Assembly: GCA_020853755.1 (NCBI GenBank)
Contig: JADYYG010000062.1
Coordinates: forward strand, 248,001 to 312,000
Origin: Dehalococcoidia bacterium
GTDB lineage: Bacteria; Chloroflexota; Dehalococcoidia; Tepidiformales; Tepidiformaceae
Reading direction: 5' to 3'
DNA length: 64,000 nucleotides
Positions within the stretch are counted from its first letter, which is position 1, and every line of letters begins with the position of its first letter. The position numbers and the translations under genes are program-made. Below the pieces are notes generated by a model. It saw only the letters and a program-made list of their open reading frames with translations, was not told where the DNA came from and ran no database searches. Of this stretch, positions 20,132-29,404 are shown one piece after another.

Positions 20132-21064
20132 TTAGCTGCGCTTGCGGGTGGCCTTGAACCATGCATCCTCTTCGGCGAAGCGGGCCGCGTTCCAGCTGAG
20201 CGCCGCGTTGAGCCCCTGCTCGCCGCGGATCCGGTTGTACTCGGTGATCTCCGGCGACGAGCCGGGGCTGGCGAGGGCGTTCGCTTCGAGTTCGAGCGAC
20301 CGTTCGATGACCTGGCGGATGCCCATCTGCTCGTAGGCCATGTTCACAAGCTTCTTGTTGTACTCGACGGTCTGCGCGGGGACCTTGGAGATCGTGAGCG
20401 CGAGTTTGCGCACCGTCTCGTCGAGGTCTTCCCGGGGGACGACGTGGTTCACGAGGCCGAGGCGGTGCGCCTCCTGGGCGTCGATGAGATTCCCGGTGAA
20501 CAGCAGTTCGCGCGCCTTCGAAGAGCCGATAAGCCAGGGCCAGACTGCCGGGATGTACGGCCCGCCGGTGCGAATCTCCGGTGCGCCGAAGAGCGTGTCA
20601 TCAGAGGCGACGCGCAGGTCGCAGAACGAAGCGGTTGCGCAGCCGCCGGCGATGCAGAAGCCATGGACCTGGGCGATGATCGGCTTCGGGTTCTGCCAGA
20701 AGACGTCCCACCAGGCCGAGGCGCTGAAGCCCTTGCCCCGCATGAACATGTTGCGAATCGAGTGCGCGTCGGACATGCCTCCGCCGCCGCCGCCGCTGAG
20801 GTCGAAACCGGCGCTGAAGGCGCGGCCGTTGGCCTTGAGGACGATGACGCGGATGCTTTCGTCGTTCCAGCCGGCGTCTTCGAGCGCCTCGCGGACTTCG
20901 TTCTGCAGTTGCTGGGAGAGGGCGTTCAGCTTCTCGGGGCGGTTGAGCGTGACGTAGGCGATGGGCGCCTGCTTTTCGTAGAGGATCGTTTCGAATGCCA
21001 CCTGGGCGACCTCCGGGGGAGTGGGCCGCAATCTAGCAGATACCCGGCGGCCCGGCCCGGCCAA
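20132..21064 (-). CDS. Enoyl-CoA hydratase/isomerase family protein
   Basis: YVTLNRPEKLNALSQQLQNEV, RAFSAGFDLSGGG, VHGFCIAGGCATASFCDLRVA; true start probably near residue 25. Confidence 0.93.
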   Translation of the reverse strand: MAGPGRRVSARLRPTPPEVAQVAFETILYEKQAPIAYVTLNRPEKLNALSQQLQNEVREALEDAGWNDESIRVIVLKANGRAFSAGFDLSGGGGGGMSDAHSIRNMFMRGKGFSASAWWDVFWQNPKPIIAQVHGFCIAGGCATASFCDLRVASDDTLFGAPEIRTGGPYIPAVWPWLIGSSKARELLFTGNLIDAQEAHRLGLVNHVVPREDLDETVRKLALTISKVPAQTVEYNKKLVNMAYEQMGIRQVIERSLELEANALASPGSSPEITEYNRIRGEQGLNAALSWNAARFAEEDAWFKATRKRS

Positions 21065-21116
21065 CCGGCCCAGCCGTTACGGACGCACGACCCTACCTGT
21101 AGCGGCCGGGTCGGCC

Positions 21117-21875
21117 TCAGGCGAAGTAGACCGCAAGCGGCCGCCCGGCGACTTCGTGCACCGGCACGTCGATTTCGAACACGTCCTTCAGCGTGCCCGG
21201 CGTGATGATGGATTGCGGCGAACCGTCGGCGACGATCCGGCCGTCCTTCATCGCCACGATCCGGTCGGCGTGGAAGGCGGCGAAGTTGATGTCGTGGATG
21301 ACCACGACGATGGTCTTCTGGAGGTCTTTCGCCATCTGGCGGATGAGCGTCATGGTCTGGGCGGCATGGCGCATATCGAGGTTATTCAGCGGCTCATCGA
21401 GGAGCATGTAGTCGGTGTCCTGGCAGAGGACCATCGCGATAAAGGCGCGCTGGCGCTGACCGCCAGAGAGCCGGTCGAGCGGGCGGTTCGCGAACTGCTC
21501 GAGCTGGAGGTACTCGATGGCGCGGTCGACGTGGTCGAGGTCTTCACGCGTGAGGCGCCCCCCGGAGTAGGGAAAGCGGCCGAACTCGACGAGTTCGCGG
21601 ACGGTGATGCGCACCGCCACCTGGTTCTCCTGGCGAAGGATGGAGAGGCGGCGGGCGAGAGTCGCGCCGGGAGTCTTCGCCACGTCCAGGCCGTCGACGC
21701 GGACCGTCCCGGCCTCGGGCCGGAGGGTGCGGCCGATGATGGAGAGCAGGGTGGACTTGCCGGCGCCGTTCGCGCCTACCAGCGCGGTCACGCCGCCGGG
21801 CGGGATGGTGAGCGACACGTCGTCGACGACGGTCGTCGTGCCGTATCGCTTGGTCACGCGGTCGATTTCGATCAT
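21117..21875 (-). CDS. Iron-siderophore ABC transporter ATP-binding protein
   Basis: GANGAGKSTLLS, LSGGQRQRAFIAMVLCQDTDYMLLDEPLNNLD. Confidence 0.93.
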   Translation of the reverse strand: MIEIDRVTKRYGTTTVVDDVSLTIPPGGVTALVGANGAGKSTLLSIIGRTLRPEAGTVRVDGLDVAKTPGATLARRLSILRQENQVAVRITVRELVEFGRFPYSGGRLTREDLDHVDRAIEYLQLEQFANRPLDRLSGGQRQRAFIAMVLCQDTDYMLLDEPLNNLDMRHAAQTMTLIRQMAKDLQKTIVVVIHDINFAAFHADRIVAMKDGRIVADGSPQSIITPGTLKDVFEIDVPVHEVAGRPLAVYFA

Positions 21876-22921
21876 CGGTTGGCCTCCCGGTAGAGCAGGA
21901 AGATGAAGTAGATGCCGCCGGCGAAGCTGATGATGATGCTGAGCCGCGTCTGGAAGCTGAGGAACTCCTGGAGCACGAACTGTCCGCCGATGAGGGCGAC
22001 CATCCCGAGCAGGCCAGCGACCGGCACGGTATAGCGGTGGCGGAACGTCCCCGTGAGCTGGTAGGAGAGGTTCGCGACGAGCAGGCCGAGGAACGCGACC
22101 GGCCCGACCAGTGCCGTCGAAACGGAGACCAGGATGGCGACCACGAAGAGCGCCCGGGTGACAATCCGCTCGTGGTCGACGCCGAGGTTCGTGGCCTGTT
22201 CGCGGCCGAGCGCTACCACGTCGAGACGGCCGAGTATCGGCCACGAGAGCGCGGTCACGGCCACGATCGTGACTGCCGAGATAACCAGCAGGTCCTGGTT
22301 CACGGTGCTGAAGTTCGCGAACAGCCGGTCCTGCAGGCGGGTGAACTCGTTCGGGTCGATCATGCGCATTACCAGTTCGGTGAGGCTGGTGAACATGGTC
22401 CCGAGGATGATGCCGACGAGGACGAGCACGTAGACATCGCGGTCGCCGCGGCCGAGCAGCCAGCGATAGAGCAACGCTGCAAAGCCGAGCATGAGCAGCA
22501 CTTCGAACCCGAAGCGCAGGCGAACGTCGACCTGCAGGAATTCGGCGGTGCCGAGGAAGTAGGCCGCCAGCGTCTGGATGAGCACGTAGAGCGAGTCGAA
22601 ACCCATCAGGCTCGGCGTGAGGATGCGGTTGTGGGTCGCCGTGTGGAACAGCACCGACGAGTAGGCGACGGCGAACCCGACCATCGCCATCCCGGCGACC
22701 TTCCGGCCGCGCAGTTCGAGGGCGTAATCGAGCGAGCCCTTCAGGTCATAGGTCATGAAGAGAGCCACGGAGGCGACGAAGAGCGCGCCGAGGATGGCCA
22801 ACGTCGTCCGCGCGCGGCCGGGGTGGAAGCCCTGCTGCCTCGGCCGGATGAGCACTCCCGCGGTGGATTCAATTGCCAACGGAACGGCTCCGCAGGACGA
22901 GGATGATGAAGACAAGCCCAC
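21872..22921 (-). CDS. FecCD family iron-siderophore ABC permease
   Basis: Multi-TM; VGPVAFLGLLVANLSYQLTGTFRHRYTVP; start may be an internal TTG. Confidence 0.88.
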   Translation of the reverse strand: MGLSSSSSSCGAVPLAIESTAGVLIRPRQQGFHPGRARTTLAILGALFVASVALFMTYDLKGSLDYALELRGRKVAGMAMVGFAVAYSSVLFHTATHNRILTPSLMGFDSLYVLIQTLAAYFLGTAEFLQVDVRLRFGFEVLLMLGFAALLYRWLLGRGDRDVYVLVLVGIILGTMFTSLTELVMRMIDPNEFTRLQDRLFANFSTVNQDLLVISAVTIVAVTALSWPILGRLDVVALGREQATNLGVDHERIVTRALFVVAILVSVSTALVGPVAFLGLLVANLSYQLTGTFRHRYTVPVAGLLGMVALIGGQFVLQEFLSFQTRLSIIISFAGGIYFIFLLYREANR

Positions 22922-23915
22922 CGCCGACGCCGACGATCGAGCCCACGGGCACTTCGTACGGGTAGCGGATGGTCCGGCTGAGGATGTCGCAGACGAGCAC
23001 GAAGAACGCGCCGCTGATCGCTGTCGCAGGGAGCACGCGGCGGAGGTTGTCGCCCATCGCCATGGTCACCAGGTTCGGCACGACCAACCCGAGGAACGGG
23101 ATGGACCCGACCACGACGACAACGACCGCGGAGACGAGGGAGACCAGGCAGAGTCCCCCGTAGAGCACCCGCTCGAAATGGACGCCGAGGTTGATGGCGA
23201 ACTCACGGCCCATGCCGACGAGCGTGAAGCGGTTCGCGAACAGGTAGGTCACGGCCGTCAGCGCGCCGACCAGATAGAGCAGTTCGTAGCGGCCGCGGAG
23301 CGTGCCCGAGAAGTCACCGTTGATCCAGGCGTTGAGTGACTGGAGGAGGTCGTACTTGAACGCGAAGAACGTGGCGGTGGCCTGCACCACGCCGCCGAAC
23401 ATGATGCCGATGAGCGGCACGACGATGATGTCGGCGTGCTTCATTCGCTGGACGAGGGCGAGGAAGACCAGCGTGCCCACCATCGCGAAGAGCACGGCGA
23501 TCGACATCTTCAGGAAGATGGACGCCGAGCCGAACCAGATGCTGGCGACCACCAGCCCGAGGCTGGCCGAACTCACCGTCCCCGCCGTCGAGGGCGCCAC
23601 GAAGCGGTTCCGCACGAGCGTCTGCATGATCAGGCCCGACACGCTCATCGCCGACCCCGAGAGGAGGATGGCCATGAGCCGGGGCACGCGGCTTTCGATG
23701 AAGACCCGCGTCTGGTGGTCGCTGTTGTCGAGGCGGAGGACATCGAGCGGAGTGACGTCGCTCACCCCGATGAAGAGCGAGCCAAACGAGGTGATCACGA
23801 GGAGGGCGAGCGCGAGCACCGTCAGCGCACGGCCGTCGATCGTCCGCGCCCAGCGAGTGGCCCGCGGCGGACGGTTCATGCCGCCGCGGATGTCAGTGCT
23901 CACACCTGCCGCCAT
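22869..23915 (-). CDS. FecCD family iron-siderophore ABC permease
   Basis: SGSAMSVSGLIMQTLVRNRFVAPSTAGT; IPFLGLVVPNLVTMAMGDNLRRVLP. Confidence 0.93.
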   Translation of the reverse strand: MAAGVSTDIRGGMNRPPRATRWARTIDGRALTVLALALLVITSFGSLFIGVSDVTPLDVLRLDNSDHQTRVFIESRVPRLMAILLSGSAMSVSGLIMQTLVRNRFVAPSTAGTVSSASLGLVVASIWFGSASIFLKMSIAVLFAMVGTLVFLALVQRMKHADIIVVPLIGIMFGGVVQATATFFAFKYDLLQSLNAWINGDFSGTLRGRYELLYLVGALTAVTYLFANRFTLVGMGREFAINLGVHFERVLYGGLCLVSLVSAVVVVVVGSIPFLGLVVPNLVTMAMGDNLRRVLPATAISGAFFVLVCDILSRTIRYPYEVPVGSIVGVGGGLVFIILVLRSRSVGN

Positions 23916-23927
23916 CCCTCGCGCTCG

Positions 23928-24932
23928 TTACTGGCCCGAACCCAGGCCAGACTTCGCGTCTTCGACGATCTGGAGCATGCCCGGGAGCGAGTTCGAGACG
24001 ATGTACCAGGCGAAGCCGTCGGTGTAGACCACGCGGCCGTTCTTCCAGGCCGGCGTCTCCTTCACCAGCTTGTTGTCGAGCACCTTCTTGGCTGCATCGC
24101 CGCTCTGGCCGATGGTCGAAGCGCGGTCGACCACGAAGAGGATGGCTGGCTGGGCCTTCAGGATGAATTCGAAGGAGATAACGTCGCCGTGGGTGGCGTC
24201 CCGTTCGAGGCTCTCGTCGGCGGCCTTGTAGCCGAGCAGGTCATGGACAAGGCCGAAGCGCGAACCGGGGCCATAGGCAGAGACTTCGGCGCCGTTGGTC
24301 ATGACCACGAGGGCGGACCCGGCGCCCGTGGCCTTCGCCTTCACGGCTGCGACTTCCTTATCGAGTTTCTCCAGTTCGGCCGCGACCTTCTCTTCGACGC
24401 CGAAGACCTGACCGAGTACTTCGTGTCGCTGGCGGAAGCTCGCCATGTAGTTCTTCGCGTCGATGGTGAGGTCGATCGTCGGGGCGATCTTCTTCATTTC
24501 GGCGAAGGTCGCGGAGGAGCGGCCGGCGACGATGATGAGGTCGGGTTCGAGGGCGTTGACGGCCTCGTAGTCTGGTTCGAAGGCGGTGCCGACCGGCTTC
24601 AGTTTCTTATCCGTGACGGCGGCCTTGAACTCGTCCGGGATGGGGGTGGCAAGGCCGCCGAGAGCGTCCGCTTCGACACCGAGGGCGTTCATCGAAAGGA
24701 ACACCCCGAGGTCGAACACGACGACGGTGTCCGGCTTCCGGGGAACCGTATCGGTGCCGCCAAAATGGGTGACGGTGACCTCGGTGGGACCGCTATCGGT
24801 GGGCGAGGCTACTGCCGTCGGGCTGGTTCCGGCACTATCGTCGCTGCCGCCGCAGGCAGCAAGCACGAGCAGGCTGATAACGGCGACGGCGGACAGCAGC
24901 CATCCGCGCCGGGTTCGAAGAAGACGGTTCAC
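23928..24932 (-). CDS. Iron-siderophore ABC transporter substrate-binding lipoprotein
   Basis: Lipobox LVLAACGG; VTHFGGTDTVPRKPDTVVVFDLG; EPDLIIVAGRSS. Confidence 0.92.
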   Translation of the reverse strand: MNRLLRTRRGWLLSAVAVISLLVLAACGGSDDSAGTSPTAVASPTDSGPTEVTVTHFGGTDTVPRKPDTVVVFDLGVFLSMNALGVEADALGGLATPIPDEFKAAVTDKKLKPVGTAFEPDYEAVNALEPDLIIVAGRSSATFAEMKKIAPTIDLTIDAKNYMASFRQRHEVLGQVFGVEEKVAAELEKLDKEVAAVKAKATGAGSALVVMTNGAEVSAYGPGSRFGLVHDLLGYKAADESLERDATHGDVISFEFILKAQPAILFVVDRASTIGQSGDAAKKVLDNKLVKETPAWKNGRVVYTDGFAWYIVSNSLPGMLQIVEDAKSGLGSGQ

Positions 24933-24964
24933 GGTGAATCTCCTCAGATGAGTGCCATTGCACT

Positions 24965-24981
24965 GAGGGAAGTTTTCCCTC
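24965..24981. repeat. 7-bp inverted repeat GAGGGAA-GTT-TTCCCTC in the leader of the iron ABC operon
   Basis: Perfect 7-bp arms with 3-nt loop between the two divergent iron genes. Confidence 0.5.
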
Positions 24982-25015
24982 GGTCATGAGGAAACTATCA
25001 GTGAACCTCCAGAAA

Positions 25016-25027
25016 TAGGCAAGCCTA
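25016..25027. promoter_or_regulatory. Candidate IdeR/DtxR-like iron box (TAGGC-AA-GCCTA)
   Basis: Perfect palindrome TAGGCAAGCCTA in an AT-richer patch between divergent siderophore uptake genes; resembles the TTAGG..CCTAA half-sites of DtxR/IdeR boxes. Confidence 0.5.
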
Positions 25028-25100
25028 ATTTTGCGCGTTCGGCTACACTGCTCTCTGCGGCCAGTCCTGGCACTGGCCAGCCATCGTCCCGGGAACCGTC

Positions 25101-25931
25101 ATGCCCTCACCTCAACCGGCCGGCACGCCGCCGAACATGCCCCCACGCCGCTGGGTCTCCATCCACGCCATCGAACAGGCAACGCCTCGCGCCATCCGCC
25201 TCCGCCTCCGTGGCGATGACCTTGAGGGCTTCGAAATCCCCGCTCCGGGGGCCCACGTCAAACTGATCCTTCCGCCGCCCGGCGAAGTTCGGCCGGCCGT
25301 GCCGCTCCGGTACGAAGAGCGCCGTGCGGTATTCGAAGACGGGGTCACGCCCCCCTTCCTGCGCACCTACACGCCCTCACGCTTCAACCCCGAACTGCTC
25401 GAACTCGAAGTCGAACTTCTGCTCCACGGCGACGGGCGCGCTTCGAACTGGATCCGGACCGCGAAACCCGGCGACGAGATCATCGTGGCTGGGCCGCGCG
25501 GCGGCTGGACCGTGCCCCAGGACGGCGACTGGTACCTGGTTGCAGCCGACGACACGGCCATCCCGGCGGCCCGGCAGGTGCTCGCGGAACTCCCAGCAAA
25601 GCCAGCGCTGGTCGCGTTCGAAGTAGTGGACGAGGCAGAGCGGCGGCCCGTCGAGGGCGCGGCCACGGCCACGTGGCTCTTCCGCGGCCAGGATGCCGCC
25701 AAGGCCGGCAAGCCGCTGGACGCGTTCGTCCGCTCGCTCGAACTGCCGCCGGGGCGCGGCTACGCCTGGATCGCCTGCGAAGCGGGCGCCATGCGCCGGA
25801 TCCGCCGTCACCTCATTGAAGACCGCGGCATGACGCCGGAACAGTTGGTCACGCGCGGCTACTGGAAGCTCGGCAGCCCGGACCACCCGGACGGCGACTA
25901 CGGCCAGGACCTTCCCGGCCACCCGGGATAG
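25101..25931 (+). CDS. Siderophore-interacting protein (FAD-binding/SIP family)
   Basis: AHVKLILPPPG, FLRTYTPSRFNPELLELEVELLLHGDGRASNWIRTAKPGDEIIVAGPRG, YWKLGSPDHPDGDY. Confidence 0.93.
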   Translation: MPSPQPAGTPPNMPPRRWVSIHAIEQATPRAIRLRLRGDDLEGFEIPAPGAHVKLILPPPGEVRPAVPLRYEERRAVFEDGVTPPFLRTYTPSRFNPELLELEVELLLHGDGRASNWIRTAKPGDEIIVAGPRGGWTVPQDGDWYLVAADDTAIPAARQVLAELPAKPALVAFEVVDEAERRPVEGAATATWLFRGQDAAKAGKPLDAFVRSLELPPGRGYAWIACEAGAMRRIRRHLIEDRGMTPEQLVTRGYWKLGSPDHPDGDYGQDLPGHPG

Positions 25932-26024
25932 GGCGGGTCAGAGGTCCAGCACGGCCGGGAGAACCTGGGCGAGGTCGCCTGTCCGCGCATTCCTGCACGA
26001 GTTGTATCGCGGCTTCACGCATAC

Positions 26025-26870
26025 TCACGGCCGCCTCCTCGGCACCGCCGGGTTGCGGCCATCCTGGATACGGTCGTGGCGCATCTTCATCCAGCCGAGG
26101 AAGTCGTCCTGGGTGGCGAGGATGTAGAAGCGGTCGTCGCGGATGGCATCGACGACCTGCCCCGCGACGAAGGAGGGCGCGTAAACACCGGGGACGTTCG
26201 CCAGGTCGTTCACCTCGACAGCGGTGCGCGCACCGGTCCCGGCGGCGTTCCCCGGGGCGTCGCGCGCGGAGTGCTCAATGATGGCGGTGTTCACCCAGCC
26301 TGGGCACAGGACCGAGGCACTCAAGGGCGCTTCGGCCAGTTTGAACTCCGTGTACAGGCTCTCGGTCAGCGCGACGACGGCGTGCTTGGACGCGGCATAC
26401 GGGCCGCCAGCAGCGCCACCAGAGACCATGCCAGCCATCGAGGCCGTGTTGACGATGTGGCCGTCCTGGCCGCCGGACAGCATCCGCGGCACGAACGCCC
26501 GAACTCCGTGGATGACTCCGAAGAGGTTGACTCCCAACAGCCACGCGTACGCTTCGAGTGACGCCTCCCACACGTTCTGCGGCATCAACCCCACGCCCGC
26601 GTTGTTGCAGAGCACGTGAACCGCGCCGTACTCCGCGAAGACCGCGTCGGCGAACGCCTCCACCGCAGCGGAGTCGGCGACATCGACTCGCCGAGCGAGG
26701 ACGGTCGCGCCGGAGGCGCGGAGCTTTGCGGCGGCTTCATCGAGCGACGGCTGGTGGATGTCGGCGATGGCGAGCTTCATGTCCTCATGGGCGAAGCGTT
26801 CGGCCAGGGCGTAGCCGATGCCGGATGCGGCGCCGGTGATGACGGCGACCTTATTGGCGAACTCGATCAT
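26025..26870 (-). CDS. SDR family NAD(P)-dependent oxidoreductase
   Basis: VITGAASGIGYALAERFA, LCNNAGVG, YAASKHAVVALTESL. Confidence 0.93.
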   Translation of the reverse strand: MIEFANKVAVITGAASGIGYALAERFAHEDMKLAIADIHQPSLDEAAAKLRASGATVLARRVDVADSAAVEAFADAVFAEYGAVHVLCNNAGVGLMPQNVWEASLEAYAWLLGVNLFGVIHGVRAFVPRMLSGGQDGHIVNTASMAGMVSGGAAGGPYAASKHAVVALTESLYTEFKLAEAPLSASVLCPGWVNTAIIEHSARDAPGNAAGTGARTAVEVNDLANVPGVYAPSFVAGQVVDAIRDDRFYILATQDDFLGWMKMRHDRIQDGRNPAVPRRRP

Positions 26871-27007
26871 TGGTACTCCTCCGTACGTGCGTGGTGGTTA
26901 CAGGTCGCTGAGCCGACGCTGGATGACGCCGAGGGTGTCGTGGTCTCGGGGGAGGCCGAATGGCGGGGTGAGCGGCGACCCAACGGAGGCAGATTTGGGC
27001 CTGCCCT

Positions 27008-27034
27008 CCCTCCCTGATGGTCGGGCCACGGAGG
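27008..27034. repeat. Direct repeat copy 1 (CCCTCCCTGATGGTCGGGCCACGGAGG)
   Basis: 26/27 identical to 27105..27131. Confidence 0.7.
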
Positions 27035-27104
27035 TCCATCGCGAGCGGTCGGGTGGTGCGGTAGGGAGCGGGCGGCGAGGCCCCAATGCCTCGCGTGCCT
27101 GGCC

Positions 27105-27131
27105 CCCTCCCTGACGGTCGGGCCACGGAGG
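27105..27131. repeat. Direct repeat copy 2 (CCCTCCCTGACGGTCGGGCCACGGAGG)
   Basis: 26/27 identical to 27008..27034; ends CCTCC/GGAGG are complementary. Confidence 0.7.
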
Positions 27132-27177
27132 GCCCTCGGGGGCGGCGGAGCGTCGTGTTGGTACTCCTTTGGTGGGG

Positions 27178-28305
27178 TCAGGTGGCGAGTGCGGCGTAGA
27201 ACGCCTTTGCGAGGGCAGCCGCGCGGGGATCGACGAGGGATCCCTCGCGCATCCGGTTCATCACGTAGGAGACCGTCGCCCGGGCATCGTGATCGATGAG
27301 GACGAAGGATCCGCCCCACCCGCCCCACCAGCAGGTGCGCGGATTCGGGCCGACAGGAAACTCCGGGCTGTTGAGCGCGAACCCCATGCCGAACCGCAGC
27401 GGGGCGCTAAGCACAAGGTCGACGCCGTTCGTCTGTTCGTCGAAGACCGCGTCGCACCCCTTCTTCGAGAGCAGGCGTTGGCCGAAGGCTTCACCTCCGC
27501 AGGCCAGCACGGCGTGGATGCTGGCCAGCGAACGCGCGCTGCCGTGACCATTGCCGGCAGGGTGCTCTGCCCGGCGCCAGGCGGTGGTCGCCGAGTCGCG
27601 GGCATCGTGTGGCGGGTTATTGAGGGCCCGTCCCGGCAGCGAATCCGAGGCCGGCGCTGGCATTCGGACCGGTAAGAACATCTCCCCCACCCGCGCGTCG
27701 TGCTCCGAGGGAAGCCCGATGTGGAAGTCCGCGCCGAGCGGGCCGGCAACCTCTTCACGCAGGAAGGCGCCGATGAGCTTCCCTGTGGTGCGTCGCACGA
27801 CCTCGCCGATGAGGAACCCCTGTGTGGCCGCGTGATAGCCAGAGGCCGTGCCAGGCTCCCACCAGGGGGCCTGCGCGGCGAGCAGCGAGGTCATCTTCTC
27901 CCAGTCGTACTGGTCCTCCACGGTGAGCGGAACGTCCCAACCGGCCAGGCCAGCCGAATGGCTCATGATGTGCCGAACTTCGATGCCCGCCTTACCGTTC
28001 TGGGCGAACTCGGGCCAGTACCTCGCCACCGGCGCATAGAAGTCGATCAGGCCACGGTCGGCGACGATGAGCGCGCAGAGGGCGGTCACCATCTTGGTCG
28101 AGGAGTAGACGTTGACGATGGTGTCGCGCTCCCATGCGCGAGTCCGCGCCTCGTCCGCGTACCCTCCCCAGAGGTCGACGACGAGCTCTCCGTCGAGCGT
28201 CGCGGCGAACGAAGCGCCGACGTCGGAGCCGTCGTCGAAGTGCTGCTGGAACAGCTCGCGGACGGCTGCGAAACGCGGGTCGCAGTTCCCCTGGACCGTC
28301 GTCAT
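27178..28305 (-). CDS. Serine hydrolase / beta-lactamase family (class C-like)
   Basis: VNVYSSTKMVTALC (SxxK), DLWGGYADEARTRAWERDT, WWGGWGGSFVLIDHDARATVSYVMNRM. Confidence 0.9.
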   Translation of the reverse strand: MTTVQGNCDPRFAAVRELFQQHFDDGSDVGASFAATLDGELVVDLWGGYADEARTRAWERDTIVNVYSSTKMVTALCALIVADRGLIDFYAPVARYWPEFAQNGKAGIEVRHIMSHSAGLAGWDVPLTVEDQYDWEKMTSLLAAQAPWWEPGTASGYHAATQGFLIGEVVRRTTGKLIGAFLREEVAGPLGADFHIGLPSEHDARVGEMFLPVRMPAPASDSLPGRALNNPPHDARDSATTAWRRAEHPAGNGHGSARSLASIHAVLACGGEAFGQRLLSKKGCDAVFDEQTNGVDLVLSAPLRFGMGFALNSPEFPVGPNPRTCWWGGWGGSFVLIDHDARATVSYVMNRMREGSLVDPRAAALAKAFYAALAT

Positions 28306-28359
28306 TGTCTCTCATCCTTTCGATGCATCATCTGTAACTGGACTTCGGCCGAATCCTCC

Positions 28360-28761
28360 TCAGCCCCCGATCTGGCTCAAGAAGCCGGCCATATCTGGAA
28401 GCTGCCAGGACTCGGCCAACTTGCCATCGGCGACGCGGTAGATGTTCAGCTGGTTCACGGCGATGCGCCTCCCCGTGCCTTCGCGCCCGAAGAGCGGGCC
28501 CTGGTGGGTGCCTTCGAACACGATGCGCGAGGCCACACGGTCGCCGTCGCCGAAGACATCGAGGAGGTTGATGTGCAGGTCTGGAATGCCGCGAGACAGC
28601 TCACCGAGCAAGTCGGAGAGCTGCTCTCCGGTCACATCCGGGTACGCCCCGGCGAGGTCGTGGCGAACCATGTCCGGTGCGAACAGCTCCACGAGCCGGT
28701 CCAGCTGGCGGCTGTTCATCGCCTCAACGGCGCTCTTGATGAGTTCGACATTGGTGGGCAT
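28360..28761 (-). CDS. SnoaL-like ester cyclase (NTF2 fold)
   Basis: VRHDLAGAYPDVTGEQLSDLL...FEGTHQGPLFGREGTGRRIAVNQLNIYRVADGKLAESWQLPD. Confidence 0.85.
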   Translation of the reverse strand: MPTNVELIKSAVEAMNSRQLDRLVELFAPDMVRHDLAGAYPDVTGEQLSDLLGELSRGIPDLHINLLDVFGDGDRVASRIVFEGTHQGPLFGREGTGRRIAVNQLNIYRVADGKLAESWQLPDMAGFLSQIGG

Positions 28762-28809
28762 TCTCCTGTTCCTTTCGTTCGGCGCGGGGCGGCGGTCGCC
28801 CTGCAGATC

Positions 28810-29226
28810 CTAGTTCGCGAGCTGGCTCTTGAGACCGGCCAGGTCGAGGAGCTGCCAGGTCTCGGCGATGCGCCCGTTCTCGACCCTGTAGAAGAGGAGC
28901 TCGTTCACGGCAAAGCGCCGCCCGCTTCCCGGCAGGCCGAAGAGCTCGCCGGTGTGGGTGCCTTCGACCGTGACGCGCGCGGCCACGCGGTCGCCGTCCG
29001 CGAAGATGTCCTGGATGACTACTTGCAGGTCCGGCGAACCGTTGAGAAGCGCCGAGAGAAGGTCGGCGACGCCCTCGGTCCCGGCGACTCCCGGGTAGGC
29101 GCCCGCGAGGTCGTGCCTCACGAAGCCTGGCGCGATGAACTCCGGGATGCGGTGAAACTGGCGGCTGTTCAAGGCGCCAAGAGTGTTGCGGACGAGATCA
29201 ACGTTGCTCACTTGCATCAGAACCAT
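28810..29226 (-). CDS. SnoaL-like ester cyclase (NTF2 fold)
   Basis: VRHDLAGAYPGVAGTEGVADLL...VEGTHTGELFGLPGSGRRFAVNELLFYRVENGRIAETWQLLD. Confidence 0.85.
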   Translation of the reverse strand: MVLMQVSNVDLVRNTLGALNSRQFHRIPEFIAPGFVRHDLAGAYPGVAGTEGVADLLSALLNGSPDLQVVIQDIFADGDRVAARVTVEGTHTGELFGLPGSGRRFAVNELLFYRVENGRIAETWQLLDLAGLKSQLAN

Positions 29227-29404
29227 CCTTCCCCGCCCGGTAGCGCGGCCTGCCAGCGTGGCCGCGGACCACGCCCGTAGGCGAGTAGTTCACGCAGGCC
29301 GGCGCGATGAACTGGTAGACCGTGTCCCAGTCCTGGACGGCTTCCGCCTCCATAAACCTATGAATCGCATCGATGTTTGCCTGCTCGGTCGGTGTGTAGG
29401 TCAT
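29198..29404 (-). pseudogene. Truncated paralog of the NTF2-like gene at 30291..30704
   Basis: MTYTPTEQANIDAIHRFMEAEAVQDWDTVYQFIAPACVNYSPTGVVRGH nearly matches the N-terminus of 30291..30704, then diverges and stops; 3' end overlaps the start of the next gene. Confidence 0.75.

Noticed and set aside
23436-24989. 517-aa plus-strand ORF
   Set aside because: Antisense to the iron ABC permease and binding-protein genes, which have clear family motifs.
27700-29280. 526-aa plus-strand ORF
   Set aside because: Antisense to serine hydrolase and NTF2 genes; no domain-like composition.
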